Source: Pseudescherichia sp031987975 (GTDB lineage Bacteria > Pseudomonadota > Gammaproteobacteria > Enterobacterales > Enterobacteriaceae). From it: a stretch of DNA of 64,000 nucleotides. The notes beneath the pieces were generated by a model that was not told the origin of the DNA, searched no databases, and saw only the letters and a program-made list of their open reading frames with translations. The translations under genes and the position numbers were made by a program. Shown here in pieces: positions 36,959 through 45,593 of the stretch (its first letter is position 1; every line of letters starts with the position of its first letter). The stretch covers positions 62,001-126,000 of the forward strand of contig NZ_DALZYX010000002.1 of assembly GCF_031987975.1 (NCBI RefSeq), read 5' to 3'.

Positions 36959-37222
36959 ATGAAAACCAAACTTAACGAACTGCTTGAATTCCCGACCCCC
37001 TTTACCTACAAAGTGATGGGTCTGGCGAAGCCTGAGCTGGTTGATCAGGTGGTGGAAGTGGTGCAGCGCCATGCGCCAGGTGATTACTCTCCGCAGGTAA
37101 AACCGAGCAGCAAAGGCAACTACCACTCGGTCTCTATCACCATTACCGCTACGCACATTGAGCAGGTTGAAACGCTGTACGAAGAGCTTGGCAATATTGA
37201 AATCGTTCGTATGGTTCTGTGA
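36959..37222 (+). CDS. ybeD: DUF493 family protein YbeD
   Basis: Small ferredoxin-like alpha-beta protein of 87 residues, identical in length to E. coli YbeD and nearly so in sequence (MKTKLNELLEFPTPFTYK). It is structurally similar to ACT/regulatory domains; function not established. The frame runs upstream to 36899, but ATG 36959 follows CCGGAGCTGAC. It precedes lipB as in other enterobacteria. Confidence 0.94.
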   Translation: MKTKLNELLEFPTPFTYKVMGLAKPELVDQVVEVVQRHAPGDYSPQVKPSSKGNYHSVSITITATHIEQVETLYEELGNIEIVRMVL

Positions 37223-37250
37223 TCGTCATGCGGTGATCCGCTGACGCGTT

Positions 37251-37271
37251 GCCCGGCGCTGGCCGGGTAAC
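37251..37271. repeat. Short REP-like palindrome
   Basis: GCCCGGCGCTGGCCGGGTAAC lies between ybeD and lipB; it shares the GCCCGGC core of the other REP-like elements here. Confidence 0.45.
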
Positions 37272-37325
37272 ACCCTCCCTGTGGTATACTCCCCCTACCT
37301 TTTGTTCTCCCCCGGAGATGCTGTT

Positions 37326-37967
37326 TTGCTTCAGGATACGATCCTTATCCGCCATCTGGGCTTACAACCTTACGCGCCTGTTTCCGAGGCGATGCACACC
37401 TTTACTGATAACCGTGACGCCACCACGCCCGATGAGGTATGGCTGGTTGAGCACGAGCCGGTGTTTACCCAGGGGCAGGCCGGTAAAGCAGAGCATTTGC
37501 TGATGCCCGGCGATATTCCCGTTATTCAGAGCGATCGTGGTGGTCAGGTGACCTATCATGGTCCTGGCCAGCAGGTTATGTATGTGCTGTTGGATCTTAA
37601 ACGCCGCAAGCTGGGCGTACGCGAGCTGGTAACCGTGCTTGAGCAAACCGTGGTCCATACGCTGGCCGAGCTGGATATTGATGCTCATCCGCGCGCGGAT
37701 GCACCAGGGGTCTACGTCGGCGAGAAGAAGATCTGCTCGCTGGGCCTGCGGATCCGTAAAGGCTGTTCATTTCATGGCCTGGCGCTCAACATTGCCATGG
37801 ATCTTACGCCGTTCCGCCGGATCAACCCCTGCGGCTATGCGGGAATGGAGATGGCCCAGGTCAGCGAGTGGATCGAGGCCGCCACCCCCGCCACGCTGGC
37901 ACCGAGACTTATCGCAAACTTACTAAAACTGCTAAATAATCCGCCTCATCAATATATTAGCCAATAA
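37326..37967 (+). CDS. lipB: Octanoyltransferase LipB
   Basis: Transfers octanoyl from acyl carrier protein to lipoyl domains, first step of lipoate synthesis. TTG start at 37326 with GGAG nine bases upstream; the N-terminus then reads (M)LQDTILIRHLGLQPY and the length of 213 equals E. coli LipB, also a TTG start. Catalytic Lys in GEKKICSLG and Cys in NPCGYAGME are present. LipA, the next enzyme, is about 1.5 kb downstream. Confidence 0.96.
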   Translation: MLQDTILIRHLGLQPYAPVSEAMHTFTDNRDATTPDEVWLVEHEPVFTQGQAGKAEHLLMPGDIPVIQSDRGGQVTYHGPGQQVMYVLLDLKRRKLGVRELVTVLEQTVVHTLAELDIDAHPRADAPGVYVGEKKICSLGLRIRKGCSFHGLALNIAMDLTPFRRINPCGYAGMEMAQVSEWIEAATPATLAPRLIANLLKLLNNPPHQYISQ

Positions 37968-37979
37968 TATATCCTATAT

Positions 37980-38004
37980 CCGCCGGTAATTATTTTGCCG
38001 GCGG
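37980..38004. repeat. Inverted repeat after lipB
   Basis: CCGCCGG and CCGGCGG flank an 11-base loop, 13 bases after the lipB stop. There is no good T-run, so terminator function is uncertain. Confidence 0.5.
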
Positions 38005-38029
38005 TCTAAAAATCTCATTGACCCTCTGA

Positions 38030-38239
38030 ATAAAAAGACCGATCCTGTCTTTCATCCCCCTGTTACTAAAGGGGAATTTAGGTAATGCTGCATCAGCTGC
38101 GTCGGTAGCTAACCTTTTAGCAGGTGATAAAACCATCTGCGCTATTATTAACTTGTTGAAATACAACGGAATGCGCGTATCCACGCAGGATGTGGGTACA
38201 TTAATTACACAAGAATATAATTTCAACTATCATTCATAA
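38030..38239 (+). pseudogene. Protein-like open frame without a start codon
   Basis: Sixty-nine sense codons read IKRPILSFIPLLLKGNLGNA, then SAASVANLLAGDKTICAIIN and further to LITQEYNFNYHS before TAA. There is no ATG, GTG or TTG near its 5' end; the first ATG is 46 codons in. It may be the remnant of a small gene, since composition is ordinary and hydrophobic/charged residues alternate as in real proteins, or it may be chance. I do not recognise it. Confidence 0.25.
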
Positions 38240-38263
38240 TGTGAATGAATATGGAGTTTGAGC

Positions 38264-39226
38264 GTGGATGATAACGGTCTGTCGGATAAACGAATAGCCG
38301 AGCGTCGCGAAGAGGATAGACCCCAGATCTTCCGTACGCTGCGCAATATCGATCTCAACCTGTTGACGATCTTTGAGGCCGTGTATGTTCACAAAGGCAT
38401 CGTTAATGCGGCGAAGGTGCTTAACCTGACGCCTTCAGCAATTAGCCAGTCTATTCAAAAACTGCGTGCCATCTTTCCCGATCCGTTGTTTATCCGGAAA
38501 GGCCAGGGCGTAACGCCTACGGCGTATGCTACGCATCTGCACGAGTATGTGAGTCTTGGGCTGGAGTCTATTTTGGGTGCGCTGGATCTTACCGGCAGCT
38601 ACGATAAACAGCGTACCATTACGATAGGCACGCCACCTTCGTTAGGCACGCTCTTAATCCCCCCCATTTATAAAGCCATTAAAGAGGCCCACCCGCACCT
38701 GCTGATCCGCAATATACCCATCGTTGATGCTGAAAATCAGCTGGGTCAGTTCCAGACGGATTTGATCATCGATACGCATGTTCAGGGAACCCGTACCCTA
38801 AATCACCATACGCTCTATACCGATCGGCTGATCCTCATTTGCCGGAAAGATCACCCCTGCCTGCAGCAGCCGCTGACCGAAGAGACGCTAAGCCAGTATG
38901 AACATACGCTGCTCATGCTGGAGGGACAAAGTATGGGCACCATGCGGCAGAAGGTGCGGGAGCTGTTCCCGGAGCAGCCGGTGAGCTTTAGCAGTTACAA
39001 TATGTTCACAATTGCGGCGCTTATTAGCCACAGCGATATGCTGGGCCTAATGCCGTCACGTTTGTTCAGCTTCTTTAACTCTTGTTGGCCTCTGACGGAA
39101 ATCGATTTCCCACCGCTGCACAATGCATCCGTAGAGGTTTCGCTCTATTACAACAAGTTAAGCCTGCGCGATCCGGTGCTGGAGAACGTCATTAGCGTGA
39201 TTCGTAAAGCCTTTGAGGGGAAATAG
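38264..39226 (+). CDS. ybeF: LysR-family transcriptional regulator YbeF
   Basis: 320 residues: N-terminal winged HTH (RNIDLNLLTIFEAVYVHKG to LTPSAISQSIQKLR) and a C-terminal LysR substrate domain. Orthologous by sequence and place to E. coli YbeF, between lipB and lipA. GTG 38264 is preferred because GGAG lies seven bases upstream; the TTG at 38258 would have only one base of spacing. Ligand and targets unknown. The substrate domain is noticeably more diverged from E. coli than the HTH. Confidence 0.88.
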   Translation: MDDNGLSDKRIAERREEDRPQIFRTLRNIDLNLLTIFEAVYVHKGIVNAAKVLNLTPSAISQSIQKLRAIFPDPLFIRKGQGVTPTAYATHLHEYVSLGLESILGALDLTGSYDKQRTITIGTPPSLGTLLIPPIYKAIKEAHPHLLIRNIPIVDAENQLGQFQTDLIIDTHVQGTRTLNHHTLYTDRLILICRKDHPCLQQPLTEETLSQYEHTLLMLEGQSMGTMRQKVRELFPEQPVSFSSYNMFTIAALISHSDMLGLMPSRLFSFFNSCWPLTEIDFPPLHNASVEVSLYYNKLSLRDPVLENVISVIRKAFEGK

Positions 39227-39326
39227 CATCCTGGCCTGATGCCCAACGATGTCTGGACATAGGGCACAAAACAACAACTATTTTACAATTTGCCGGGCTG
39301 GCAGGCTGCTTTATCGCCTCTATAGA

Positions 39327-39335
39327 TGATATACT
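39327..39335 (+). promoter_or_regulatory. Extended -10 promoter of lipA
   Basis: TGATATACT fits TGn-TATACT, an extended -10, about 93 bases upstream of the lipA ATG. No good -35 is visible. Confidence 0.45.
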
Positions 39336-39427
39336 GCCGGCCAGCTAATTCAAAAATAGTTGAGAAATACAACATTCCCTTGAATTGAAATGCTCCCTTC
39401 GTTATTCGCAACTGGAACACGCACGCT

Positions 39428-40393
39428 ATGAGTAAACCCATTGTGATGGAACGCGGTGTTAAATACCGCGATGCCGATAAAATGGCCCTTATCCCGGTTA
39501 AAAACGTGGTAACAGAGCGCGAAGCCCTGTTAAGAAAACCGGAGTGGATGAAGATCAAACTGCCGGCAGACTCCTCCCGCATCCAGGGTATTAAAGCAGC
39601 CATGCGCAAAAACGGCCTGCATTCCGTCTGTGAAGAGGCGTCCTGCCCTAACCTGGCGGAGTGTTTCAATCACGGTACGGCGACCTTTATGATCCTGGGT
39701 GCCATCTGTACCCGCCGCTGCCCGTTCTGTGACGTTGCCCACGGCCGCCCGGTTGCTCCTGATGCCAACGAGCCGCTGAAGCTGGCGCAAACTATTGCCG
39801 ACATGGCCCTGCGCTATGTCGTTATCACCTCCGTTGACCGCGACGATCTGCGCGACGGCGGCGCTCAGCACTTTGCCGACTGCATCACCGCTATCCGCGA
39901 GAAAAGCCCAAGCATTCGCATTGAGACCCTGGTGCCCGACTTCCGTGGTCGTATGGATCGTGCGTTGGATATCCTCTCCGCCACGCCGCCAGACGTCTTT
40001 AACCACAACCTGGAGAACGTGCCGCGTATCTATCGCAAAGTACGTCCAGGCGCGGACTATAACTGGTCCCTGAAGCTGCTGGAGCGCTTTAAAGAGGCTC
40101 ACCCGGATATCCCAACGAAATCAGGCCTGATGGTCGGTCTGGGCGAGACCAACGACGAGATCGTTGATGTGATGCGCGACCTGCGCCGCCACGGCGTGAC
40201 CATGCTGACGCTCGGCCAGTATCTGCAGCCAAGCCGTCACCATCTGCCGGTGCAGCGCTACGTTAGCCCGGAAGAGTTTGACGAGATGAAAGCCGAAGCG
40301 CTGGCGATGGGCTTTACCCACGCGGCCTGTGGCCCGTTTGTTCGCTCCTCTTACCATGCCGATCTGCAGGCGAAAGGGATCGAAGTAAAATAG
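39428..40393 (+). CDS. lipA: Lipoyl synthase LipA
   Basis: Radical-SAM enzyme inserting two sulfurs into protein-bound octanoyl. Auxiliary cluster cysteines in CEEASCPNLAEC near residue 68 and radical-SAM cluster CTRRCPFC near 94. 321 residues, almost identical to E. coli. ATG 39428 has a weak RBS. Confidence 0.98.
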   Translation: MSKPIVMERGVKYRDADKMALIPVKNVVTEREALLRKPEWMKIKLPADSSRIQGIKAAMRKNGLHSVCEEASCPNLAECFNHGTATFMILGAICTRRCPFCDVAHGRPVAPDANEPLKLAQTIADMALRYVVITSVDRDDLRDGGAQHFADCITAIREKSPSIRIETLVPDFRGRMDRALDILSATPPDVFNHNLENVPRIYRKVRPGADYNWSLKLLERFKEAHPDIPTKSGLMVGLGETNDEIVDVMRDLRRHGVTMLTLGQYLQPSRHHLPVQRYVSPEEFDEMKAEALAMGFTHAACGPFVRSSYHADLQAKGIEVK

Positions 40394-40418
40394 TGCTGCA
40401 ATAACTACTTACACTATT

Positions 40419-40459
40419 GCGATAAAAAAACCGGCCTGTGCGCCGGTTTTTTTTATCGC
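40419..40459. terminator. Bidirectional terminator between lipA and tatE
   Basis: ACCGGC-CTGTGC-GCCGGT is flanked by seven A on the left and eight T on the right, inside a longer GCGATAAA...TTTATCGC inverted repeat, so it serves both convergent genes. Confidence 0.9.
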
Positions 40460-40478
40460 AAGCCATTCGGCATTGCCA

Positions 40479-40682
40479 TTACTCTTTGTGAGAGAGCTTC
40501 TCTGCCGGGATGTCACCGTCAACGCTCTTTTTCGCGCTGGTGTCATCGTCGTTCATCGCTTTCTTAAAGCCTTTAATGGCTGCGCCAAGGTCACCGCCGA
40601 GGGTACGCAATTTCTTCGTCCCAAACAGCAAAACAACCAGTGCGGCAACTACCAGCAGCTTAGTAATACTAATCTCACCCAT
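40479..40682 (-). CDS. tatE: Twin-arginine translocase subunit TatE
   Basis: 67-residue TatA paralogue. One N-terminal membrane segment (about 6-21), an FGTKKLRTLGGDLG hinge and amphipathic helix, then a charged tail. Length equals E. coli TatE. Adds to the TatABC pore for folded proteins. Confidence 0.96.
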   Translation of the reverse strand: MGEISITKLLVVAALVVLLFGTKKLRTLGGDLGAAIKGFKKAMNDDDTSAKKSVDGDIPAEKLSHKE

Positions 40683-40811
40683 AAATACCTTCTTTACTAA
40701 AAAACAGGCTGCGAAATGCGCCGTTGAAACCTGACACTATTAACGGATATTCGGCGCGCGCACACAATAGCAATCTGTAACAAGGTGAATCAAGTGTTGT
40801 TTAAAAAAACA

Positions 40812-41600
40812 TCACAAGAGCTGCGGTGGCGCAAAGCGACGATGACGCAGCACCGGTAGCTTCCCCCGCGCCTCCTGCACCCGTGCAGCGCTCACTTCGG
40901 CGCAGATCAGCTGCGGCTCCTGCGCCGCTGCCGCTATGGTCACCCCCAGCGGATCGACAACGCGACTCTGACCAATGTTTTTATTGCCGCACTCGCCAGC
41001 GGCCACCATATAGCAGGTGGTATCCAGCGCCCGCGCCGCCAGCAGCGTCGCCCAGTGCTGCTCCTTTAACGGCCCGCGCACCCAGGCAGCGGGCAGCACC
41101 AGCAGCTCTGCGCCCTGCAGGGCCAGGCTGAGGGCCAGCTCGGGAAAGCGCAGATCGTAGCAGGTCATCAGCCCCACCTTTATGCCCGCAACCTCAATCA
41201 ACGGTGGAATGGCGCTGCCTGCATCCACCCGGCTCGACTCAAGGATGCTGAAGGCGTCGTAGAGATGCAGCTTGGCATAGCGGGCAACGATCTGCCCTGC
41301 CCGCAGTACCACCAGGGTATTCACCGCCCTGCCCTGACTGGACGGCACGTGAAGGGTCAACACCGTAGTCATGGCGTTTTTTCGGCTCTCCGCCAGCAGC
41401 TGCGTCAGAAAGCCGCCGTCCAGCGGCTGCGCCGAGGCCACCGACAGGCCCGGATCGCTGTCGCTGCGAGCCAGTAGCGCCTCGGGCAGCACCAGCAGCG
41501 CGGCCCCCCGCTTTGCCGCCTGCGTCATCAGCGCGACGCAGGTCCGGGCATTCTCCTCCCAGCTCGCCGTCACCACAAACTGTCCCGCTGCCACAATCAT
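40812..41600 (-). CDS. ybeM: Deaminated glutathione amidase (nitrilase superfamily)
   Basis: 262-residue Nit1-type metabolite-repair amidase. The Glu-Lys-Cys triad is complete: LPEALLA near residue 40, YAKLHLYD near 110 and MTCYDLRFPE near 146. The corresponding gene is disrupted in E. coli K-12 but intact in other E. coli. ATG 41600 follows GAGAAG. Located between tatE and crcB as in E. coli. Confidence 0.92.
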   Translation of the reverse strand: MIVAAGQFVVTASWEENARTCVALMTQAAKRGAALLVLPEALLARSDSDPGLSVASAQPLDGGFLTQLLAESRKNAMTTVLTLHVPSSQGRAVNTLVVLRAGQIVARYAKLHLYDAFSILESSRVDAGSAIPPLIEVAGIKVGLMTCYDLRFPELALSLALQGAELLVLPAAWVRGPLKEQHWATLLAARALDTTCYMVAAGECGNKNIGQSRVVDPLGVTIAAAAQEPQLICAEVSAARVQEARGKLPVLRHRRFAPPQLL

Positions 41601-41666
41601 CTTCTCACCCCTCTCCCCGTTGCGTTAAACTTAGCGACCTGACACATCAAATAGCAGGAATCGACA

Positions 41667-42050
41667 GTGATACAACTGTTTTTTGCGGTTTTTATCGGCG
41701 GCGGGACCGGCAGCGTGCTGCGCTGGTTTCTCGGTATGAAGCTTAATCCGTTACACCACGCGATCCCCATTGGTACGTTGACGGCAAACCTGGCAGGAGC
41801 GTTTATCATCGGGATGGGGCTGGCGTGGTTTAACCGAATGACCCATATCGATCCGCTGTGGAAGCTGCTCATTACCACCGGGTTTTGCGGTGGCCTGACG
41901 ACCTTCTCCACGTTTTCCGCTGAGGTGGTATTTCTGCTGCAGGATGGCCGTGCGGGCTGGGCGCTGCTGAACGTTGCGGTGAACCTGCTTGGCTCCTTTG
42001 CGATGACGGCGCTGGCCTTCTGGCTAGTCTCTACGGCCAGTGCGCAGTAG
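41667..42050 (+). CDS. crcB: Fluoride ion channel CrcB
   Basis: 127-residue Fluc-family fluoride exporter with four membrane segments. Hallmarks are GGGTGSVLRW near residue 11 and the GFCGGLTTFSTFSAE segment near 74, which holds the pore and sodium site. GTG start at 41667 with GCAGGAA upstream. No fluoride riboswitch is evident in the short leader. Confidence 0.95.
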   Translation: MIQLFFAVFIGGGTGSVLRWFLGMKLNPLHHAIPIGTLTANLAGAFIIGMGLAWFNRMTHIDPLWKLLITTGFCGGLTTFSTFSAEVVFLLQDGRAGWALLNVAVNLLGSFAMTALAFWLVSTASAQ

Positions 42051-42067
42051 CGTTCATCAGACGAAAA

Positions 42068-42096
42068 AAAACCCGCTTTTCAGCGGGTTTTAGAGT
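42068..42096. terminator. Bidirectional terminator between crcB and cspE
   Basis: AAAACCCGCT-TTTC-AGCGGGTTTT with A-run and T-run flanks, 17 bases after the crcB stop. Confidence 0.85.
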
Positions 42097-42113
42097 TCTG
42101 TCTTATCGCTAAC

Positions 42114-42323
42114 TTAGATAGGCATTACGTTAGCAGCAGAAGGGCCTTTGGCACCGTTAGTGATTTCAAACTCTACGCGCTGACCTTCAGCCAGAGTTTT
42201 GAAACCATTGCTCTGGATTGCAGAGAAGTGTACGAACACGTCTTTGCTGCCATCTTCCGGAGTAATGAAACCGAATCCTTTGGACTCATTAAACCACTTA
42301 ACGTTACCTTTAATCTTAGACAT
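42114..42323 (-). CDS. cspE: Cold-shock-like protein CspE
   Basis: 69-residue single cold-shock domain. RNA-binding motifs KGFGFI and VFVHF are intact. CspE-type proteins melt RNA structure and antiterminate transcription. A second ATG one codon upstream (42326) is in frame, but the conserved start is MSKIKGNVKWF. AAGGTAATTTTG precedes it. Confidence 0.97.
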   Translation of the reverse strand: MSKIKGNVKWFNESKGFGFITPEDGSKDVFVHFSAIQSNGFKTLAEGQRVEFEITNGAKGPSAANVMPI

Positions 42324-42341
42324 CAAAATTACCTTTACATG

Positions 42342-42365
42342 AAAAACGACACAAATGCTGTGTCG
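42342..42365 (-). terminator. Hairpin with T-run in the cusA-cspE spacer
   Basis: On the minus strand CGACACA-GCATT-TGTGTCG is a perfect seven-base-pair stem followed by TTTTT, ending 18 bases before the cspE ATG. It may terminate the upstream cusA operon, or act as an attenuator in the cspE leader. Confidence 0.7.
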
Positions 42366-42371
42366 GGTATC

Positions 42372-42400
42372 AGTACAACAATTGTCATGACTTTTGTCCA
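42372..42400 (-). promoter_or_regulatory. Candidate cspE promoter
   Basis: On the minus strand TGGACA (-35) and TGTACT (-10) are 17 bases apart. Transcription would start at about the base of the hairpin above. Confidence 0.45.
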
Positions 42401-42431
42401 GTTGATATTCGTTAAAAAGTGATAAATGTCG

Positions 42432-45400
42432 CTATCTTTTTTTATCCAGCTGCAATATTTGCTGTTTTTTCAGCGAGGAAGTGCGATGGATTAAAAAATA
42501 GAGCGCCGGGATGACAAACATCGACAGCAGGGGCGCCGTGATCATTCCGCCTATCATTGGAGCGGCAATTCGCCGCATCACTTCTGCTCCGGTTCCATCA
42601 CCCCACATGATCGGCAGCAGCCCCGCCATGATGGTAGCAACGGTCATCACCTTTGGCCGTACGCGCAGCACCGCCCCCTCATGAATGGCCTGCATCAACA
42701 GGCCATTCTCGGCATTACCTGCATAGACGCCGTGCCGGCCTAGCGCCTGGTTAAGATAGAGCACCATGATCACGCCAAACTCGGCGGCCACTCCCGCGAG
42801 GGCAATAAACCCCACCGCCCCCGCCACCGACAGGTTATACCCCAATAGCCAGAGCAGCCAGACGCCGCCAATCAGCGCAAACGGCAGCGTGCCCATAATC
42901 AGTAGCGCATCGGTTACCCGCTTAAAGGTGAGATAGAGCAGTATAAAAATAATCGCCAGCGTCACCGGTAGCACCGTTTTTAACGTCGCCGTTGCCCGTT
43001 CAAGGTACTCAAACTGTCCGGACCAGGAGAGCGTTACCCCCTGCGGCAGCGTAACCTGCTCCGCCACCCGCTGCTGCATCTCCGCCACGGCAGACTTCAG
43101 ATCGCGCCCGCGCAGATCGACGTAAATCCAGTTCGACAGGCGGGCGTTTTCGCTTTTCAGCATCGGCGGTCCCTCGTTAACCACAATCTCCGCCAGCTCG
43201 CCCAAGGCCACCTGGCTGCCGTTTTCTGTTACCACCGGCAGCATACGCAGCTTCCCAACGCTGTCACGCAGATCGCGGGGATAGCGAATATTGATCGGGT
43301 AACGCTCGCGCCCGGCCAACACTTCACCGACGTTCTCCCCGCCCACCAGCGTTGAGACCAGCGACTGTAGCGCCTTCACCGACACGCCATAGCGCGCCGC
43401 CTGCTGGCGATTGATGTTAATATCGATATAGCGTCCGCCCGCCAGCCGCTCCGCCAGCGCAGAGGTCACGCCAGGCACGCTTTTCACCACCTGCTCAATC
43501 TGCTGCGCCACCCTCTCGATATCGGCAATTGCATTACCGTTCACCTTAATCCCCACCGGGCTTTTGATCCCGGTCGCCAGCATATCCAGCCGGTTGCGGA
43601 TCGGCGGCACCCAGACGTTAGCAATCCCCGGCACGCTGACGGTCCTGTCCAGCTCCTCCACCAGCTTTGTCGGCGTCATGCCCGCCCGCCACTGGTCGCG
43701 CGGCTTGAAGCGTATGGTGGTTTCAATCATGGTGAGCGGCGCGGGATCGGTAGCCGTCTCCGCCCTTCCCGCTTTGCCCATGACGCTCGCCACCTCCGGC
43801 ACGCTTTTGATCAGGCGATCGGTCTGCTGAAGCAGCTTCGCCGCCTCACGGGCGGAAATTCCCGGCAGCGTGGAGGGCATATAGAGCAGATCGCCCTCGT
43901 CCATCGGCGGCATAAATTCGCTACCGAGGCGGCTCAACGGCCAGAGCGTCGCCAGCAGCAGCAGAAAGGCCAGCGCCAGGGTCATTTTTGGCCACGCCAG
44001 CACCTTGTCCAGCAGCGGCGCGTAGGCGCGGGTTAGCCAGCGGTTGAGCGGATTGTCCTGCTCGTCAGGAATACGCCCACGAATAAACAGCCCCATCAGC
44101 ACCGGCACCAGGGTGATCCCCAGCCCCGCCGCCACCGCCATCGACCAGGTTTTAGTGAAGGCGAGGGGCGAAAACATCCGCCCCTCCTGCGCCTCAAGCG
44201 AGAAGACCGGAATAAACGACAGGGTGATGATCAGCAGGCTACAGAAGAGCGCCGGACCCACCTCCACCGCCGCCTGCTCAGCGATACGCCAGTACTCTCC
44301 CCCCTCGGGCTGACGCCCCGGATGCTCGTGTCGCCACTGCTCCAGCACCTTATGCATGTTTTCGATCATCACGATGGCGGCGTCAACCATCGCGCCGATG
44401 GCAATGGCGATGCCTCCCAGGGACATGATGTTGGCGTTGATCCCCTGGTAGTGCATGATGATAAACGCCCCGAGAATACCCAGCGGCAGCGAGACGATGG
44501 CCACCAGCGCGGATCGAAAATGAAACAGGAACAGGGTGCAGATCAGTGCGACGACAATGAACTCCTCCACCAGCTTATGACTTAGCGTCTCCACGGCGCG
44601 CTCAATCAGCGCTGAGCGGTCATAGACCGGGACAATCTCCACCCCCTCCGGCAGGTTGCGCTGGAGATCGCGCAGCTTGTCCTTCACCGCGTGCAGGGTC
44701 TCAAGGGCGTTTTTACCGTAGCGCATTATGATAATGCCCCCGGCTACCTCGCCCTCGCCGTTATACTCGGCGACGCCGCGACGGATCTCCGGTCCGTTAC
44801 GGAGGGTAGCGACGTCCCCCAGCAGCACCGGCACGCCGCTGCGGCTGTCGATAACAATTTGGCGAAACTCATTAAGGTTCTTAAGGTAGCCTGTCGTACG
44901 CACCATATATTCGGCTTCCCCCATCTCCAGCAACGCGCCGCCGCTCTCCTGGTTCGCCGCCTGAACCGCATCAATTATCTGCTGATGAGTGATATTCAGC
45001 GCCCGCATTCGCGCCGGATCGGGAATGATTTGATACTGACGTACCATGCCGCCGACGCTGGCCACCTCCGCCACGTTGGGCACGGTTTTCAGCTCAAACT
45101 TCAGCGTCCAGTCCTGCAGCGCCCGCAGATCGGCAAGGCTGTGCTTACCGCTGCGATCGACCAAAGCGTATTCATAGATCCAGCCAACGCCAGTGGCGTC
45201 TGGTCCCAACCCAACGTTAACTCCGGCAGGCAGCTGCCCCTGAATCTGGCTTAAATACTCCAGTACCCGGGAGCGCGCCCAGTAGAGATCGGTCCCGTCT
45301 TCAAACAGGATGTAGACATACGCATCGCCGAACATCGAAAAGCCGCGCACCGTTTTCGCACCCGGTACCGAGAGCATGGTCGTGGTGAGCGGATAGGTTA

Positions 45401-45593
45401 CCTGATCCTCAATAATCTGTGGCGCTTTGCCCGGATAGCTGGCACGAACGATCACCTGCACGTCAGAGAGATCGGGCAGCGCATCCAGCGGAGCGCGTTG
45501 AAGCGACCAGAGTCCCCAGGCCGCGATAACTGCGGCAGCAAGCAGGATCAGCAGACGGTTGCGCAGCGAGGCGCGGATCACGGCGGCGATCAT
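42432..45593 (-). CDS. Copper/silver-type heavy-metal RND efflux pump (CusA family)
   Basis: 1053-residue inner membrane RND transporter with 12 membrane segments and two periplasmic loops. The CusA metal-relay residues are conserved: Met in LLYMPSTLPG (Met573), Met and Glu in LTMIETTIRF (Met623, Glu625) and Met in DMLATGIKSP (Met672). The proton-relay Asp is in AMVDAAIVMIENM. Cu(I)/Ag(I) is therefore more likely than Zn/Co/Cd. Its ATG overlaps the adaptor stop (ATGA). Last gene of an operon at the place of pagP in K-12. Confidence 0.93.
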   Translation of the reverse strand: MIAAVIRASLRNRLLILLAAAVIAAWGLWSLQRAPLDALPDLSDVQVIVRASYPGKAPQIIEDQVTYPLTTTMLSVPGAKTVRGFSMFGDAYVYILFEDGTDLYWARSRVLEYLSQIQGQLPAGVNVGLGPDATGVGWIYEYALVDRSGKHSLADLRALQDWTLKFELKTVPNVAEVASVGGMVRQYQIIPDPARMRALNITHQQIIDAVQAANQESGGALLEMGEAEYMVRTTGYLKNLNEFRQIVIDSRSGVPVLLGDVATLRNGPEIRRGVAEYNGEGEVAGGIIIMRYGKNALETLHAVKDKLRDLQRNLPEGVEIVPVYDRSALIERAVETLSHKLVEEFIVVALICTLFLFHFRSALVAIVSLPLGILGAFIIMHYQGINANIMSLGGIAIAIGAMVDAAIVMIENMHKVLEQWRHEHPGRQPEGGEYWRIAEQAAVEVGPALFCSLLIITLSFIPVFSLEAQEGRMFSPLAFTKTWSMAVAAGLGITLVPVLMGLFIRGRIPDEQDNPLNRWLTRAYAPLLDKVLAWPKMTLALAFLLLLATLWPLSRLGSEFMPPMDEGDLLYMPSTLPGISAREAAKLLQQTDRLIKSVPEVASVMGKAGRAETATDPAPLTMIETTIRFKPRDQWRAGMTPTKLVEELDRTVSVPGIANVWVPPIRNRLDMLATGIKSPVGIKVNGNAIADIERVAQQIEQVVKSVPGVTSALAERLAGGRYIDININRQQAARYGVSVKALQSLVSTLVGGENVGEVLAGRERYPINIRYPRDLRDSVGKLRMLPVVTENGSQVALGELAEIVVNEGPPMLKSENARLSNWIYVDLRGRDLKSAVAEMQQRVAEQVTLPQGVTLSWSGQFEYLERATATLKTVLPVTLAIIFILLYLTFKRVTDALLIMGTLPFALIGGVWLLWLLGYNLSVAGAVGFIALAGVAAEFGVIMVLYLNQALGRHGVYAGNAENGLLMQAIHEGAVLRVRPKVMTVATIMAGLLPIMWGDGTGAEVMRRIAAPMIGGMITAPLLSMFVIPALYFLIHRTSSLKKQQILQLDKKR

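Noticed and set aside
41601..41666. Fluoride riboswitch upstream of crcB
   Set aside because: The spacer is only 66 bases and I could not find the conserved pseudoknot elements.
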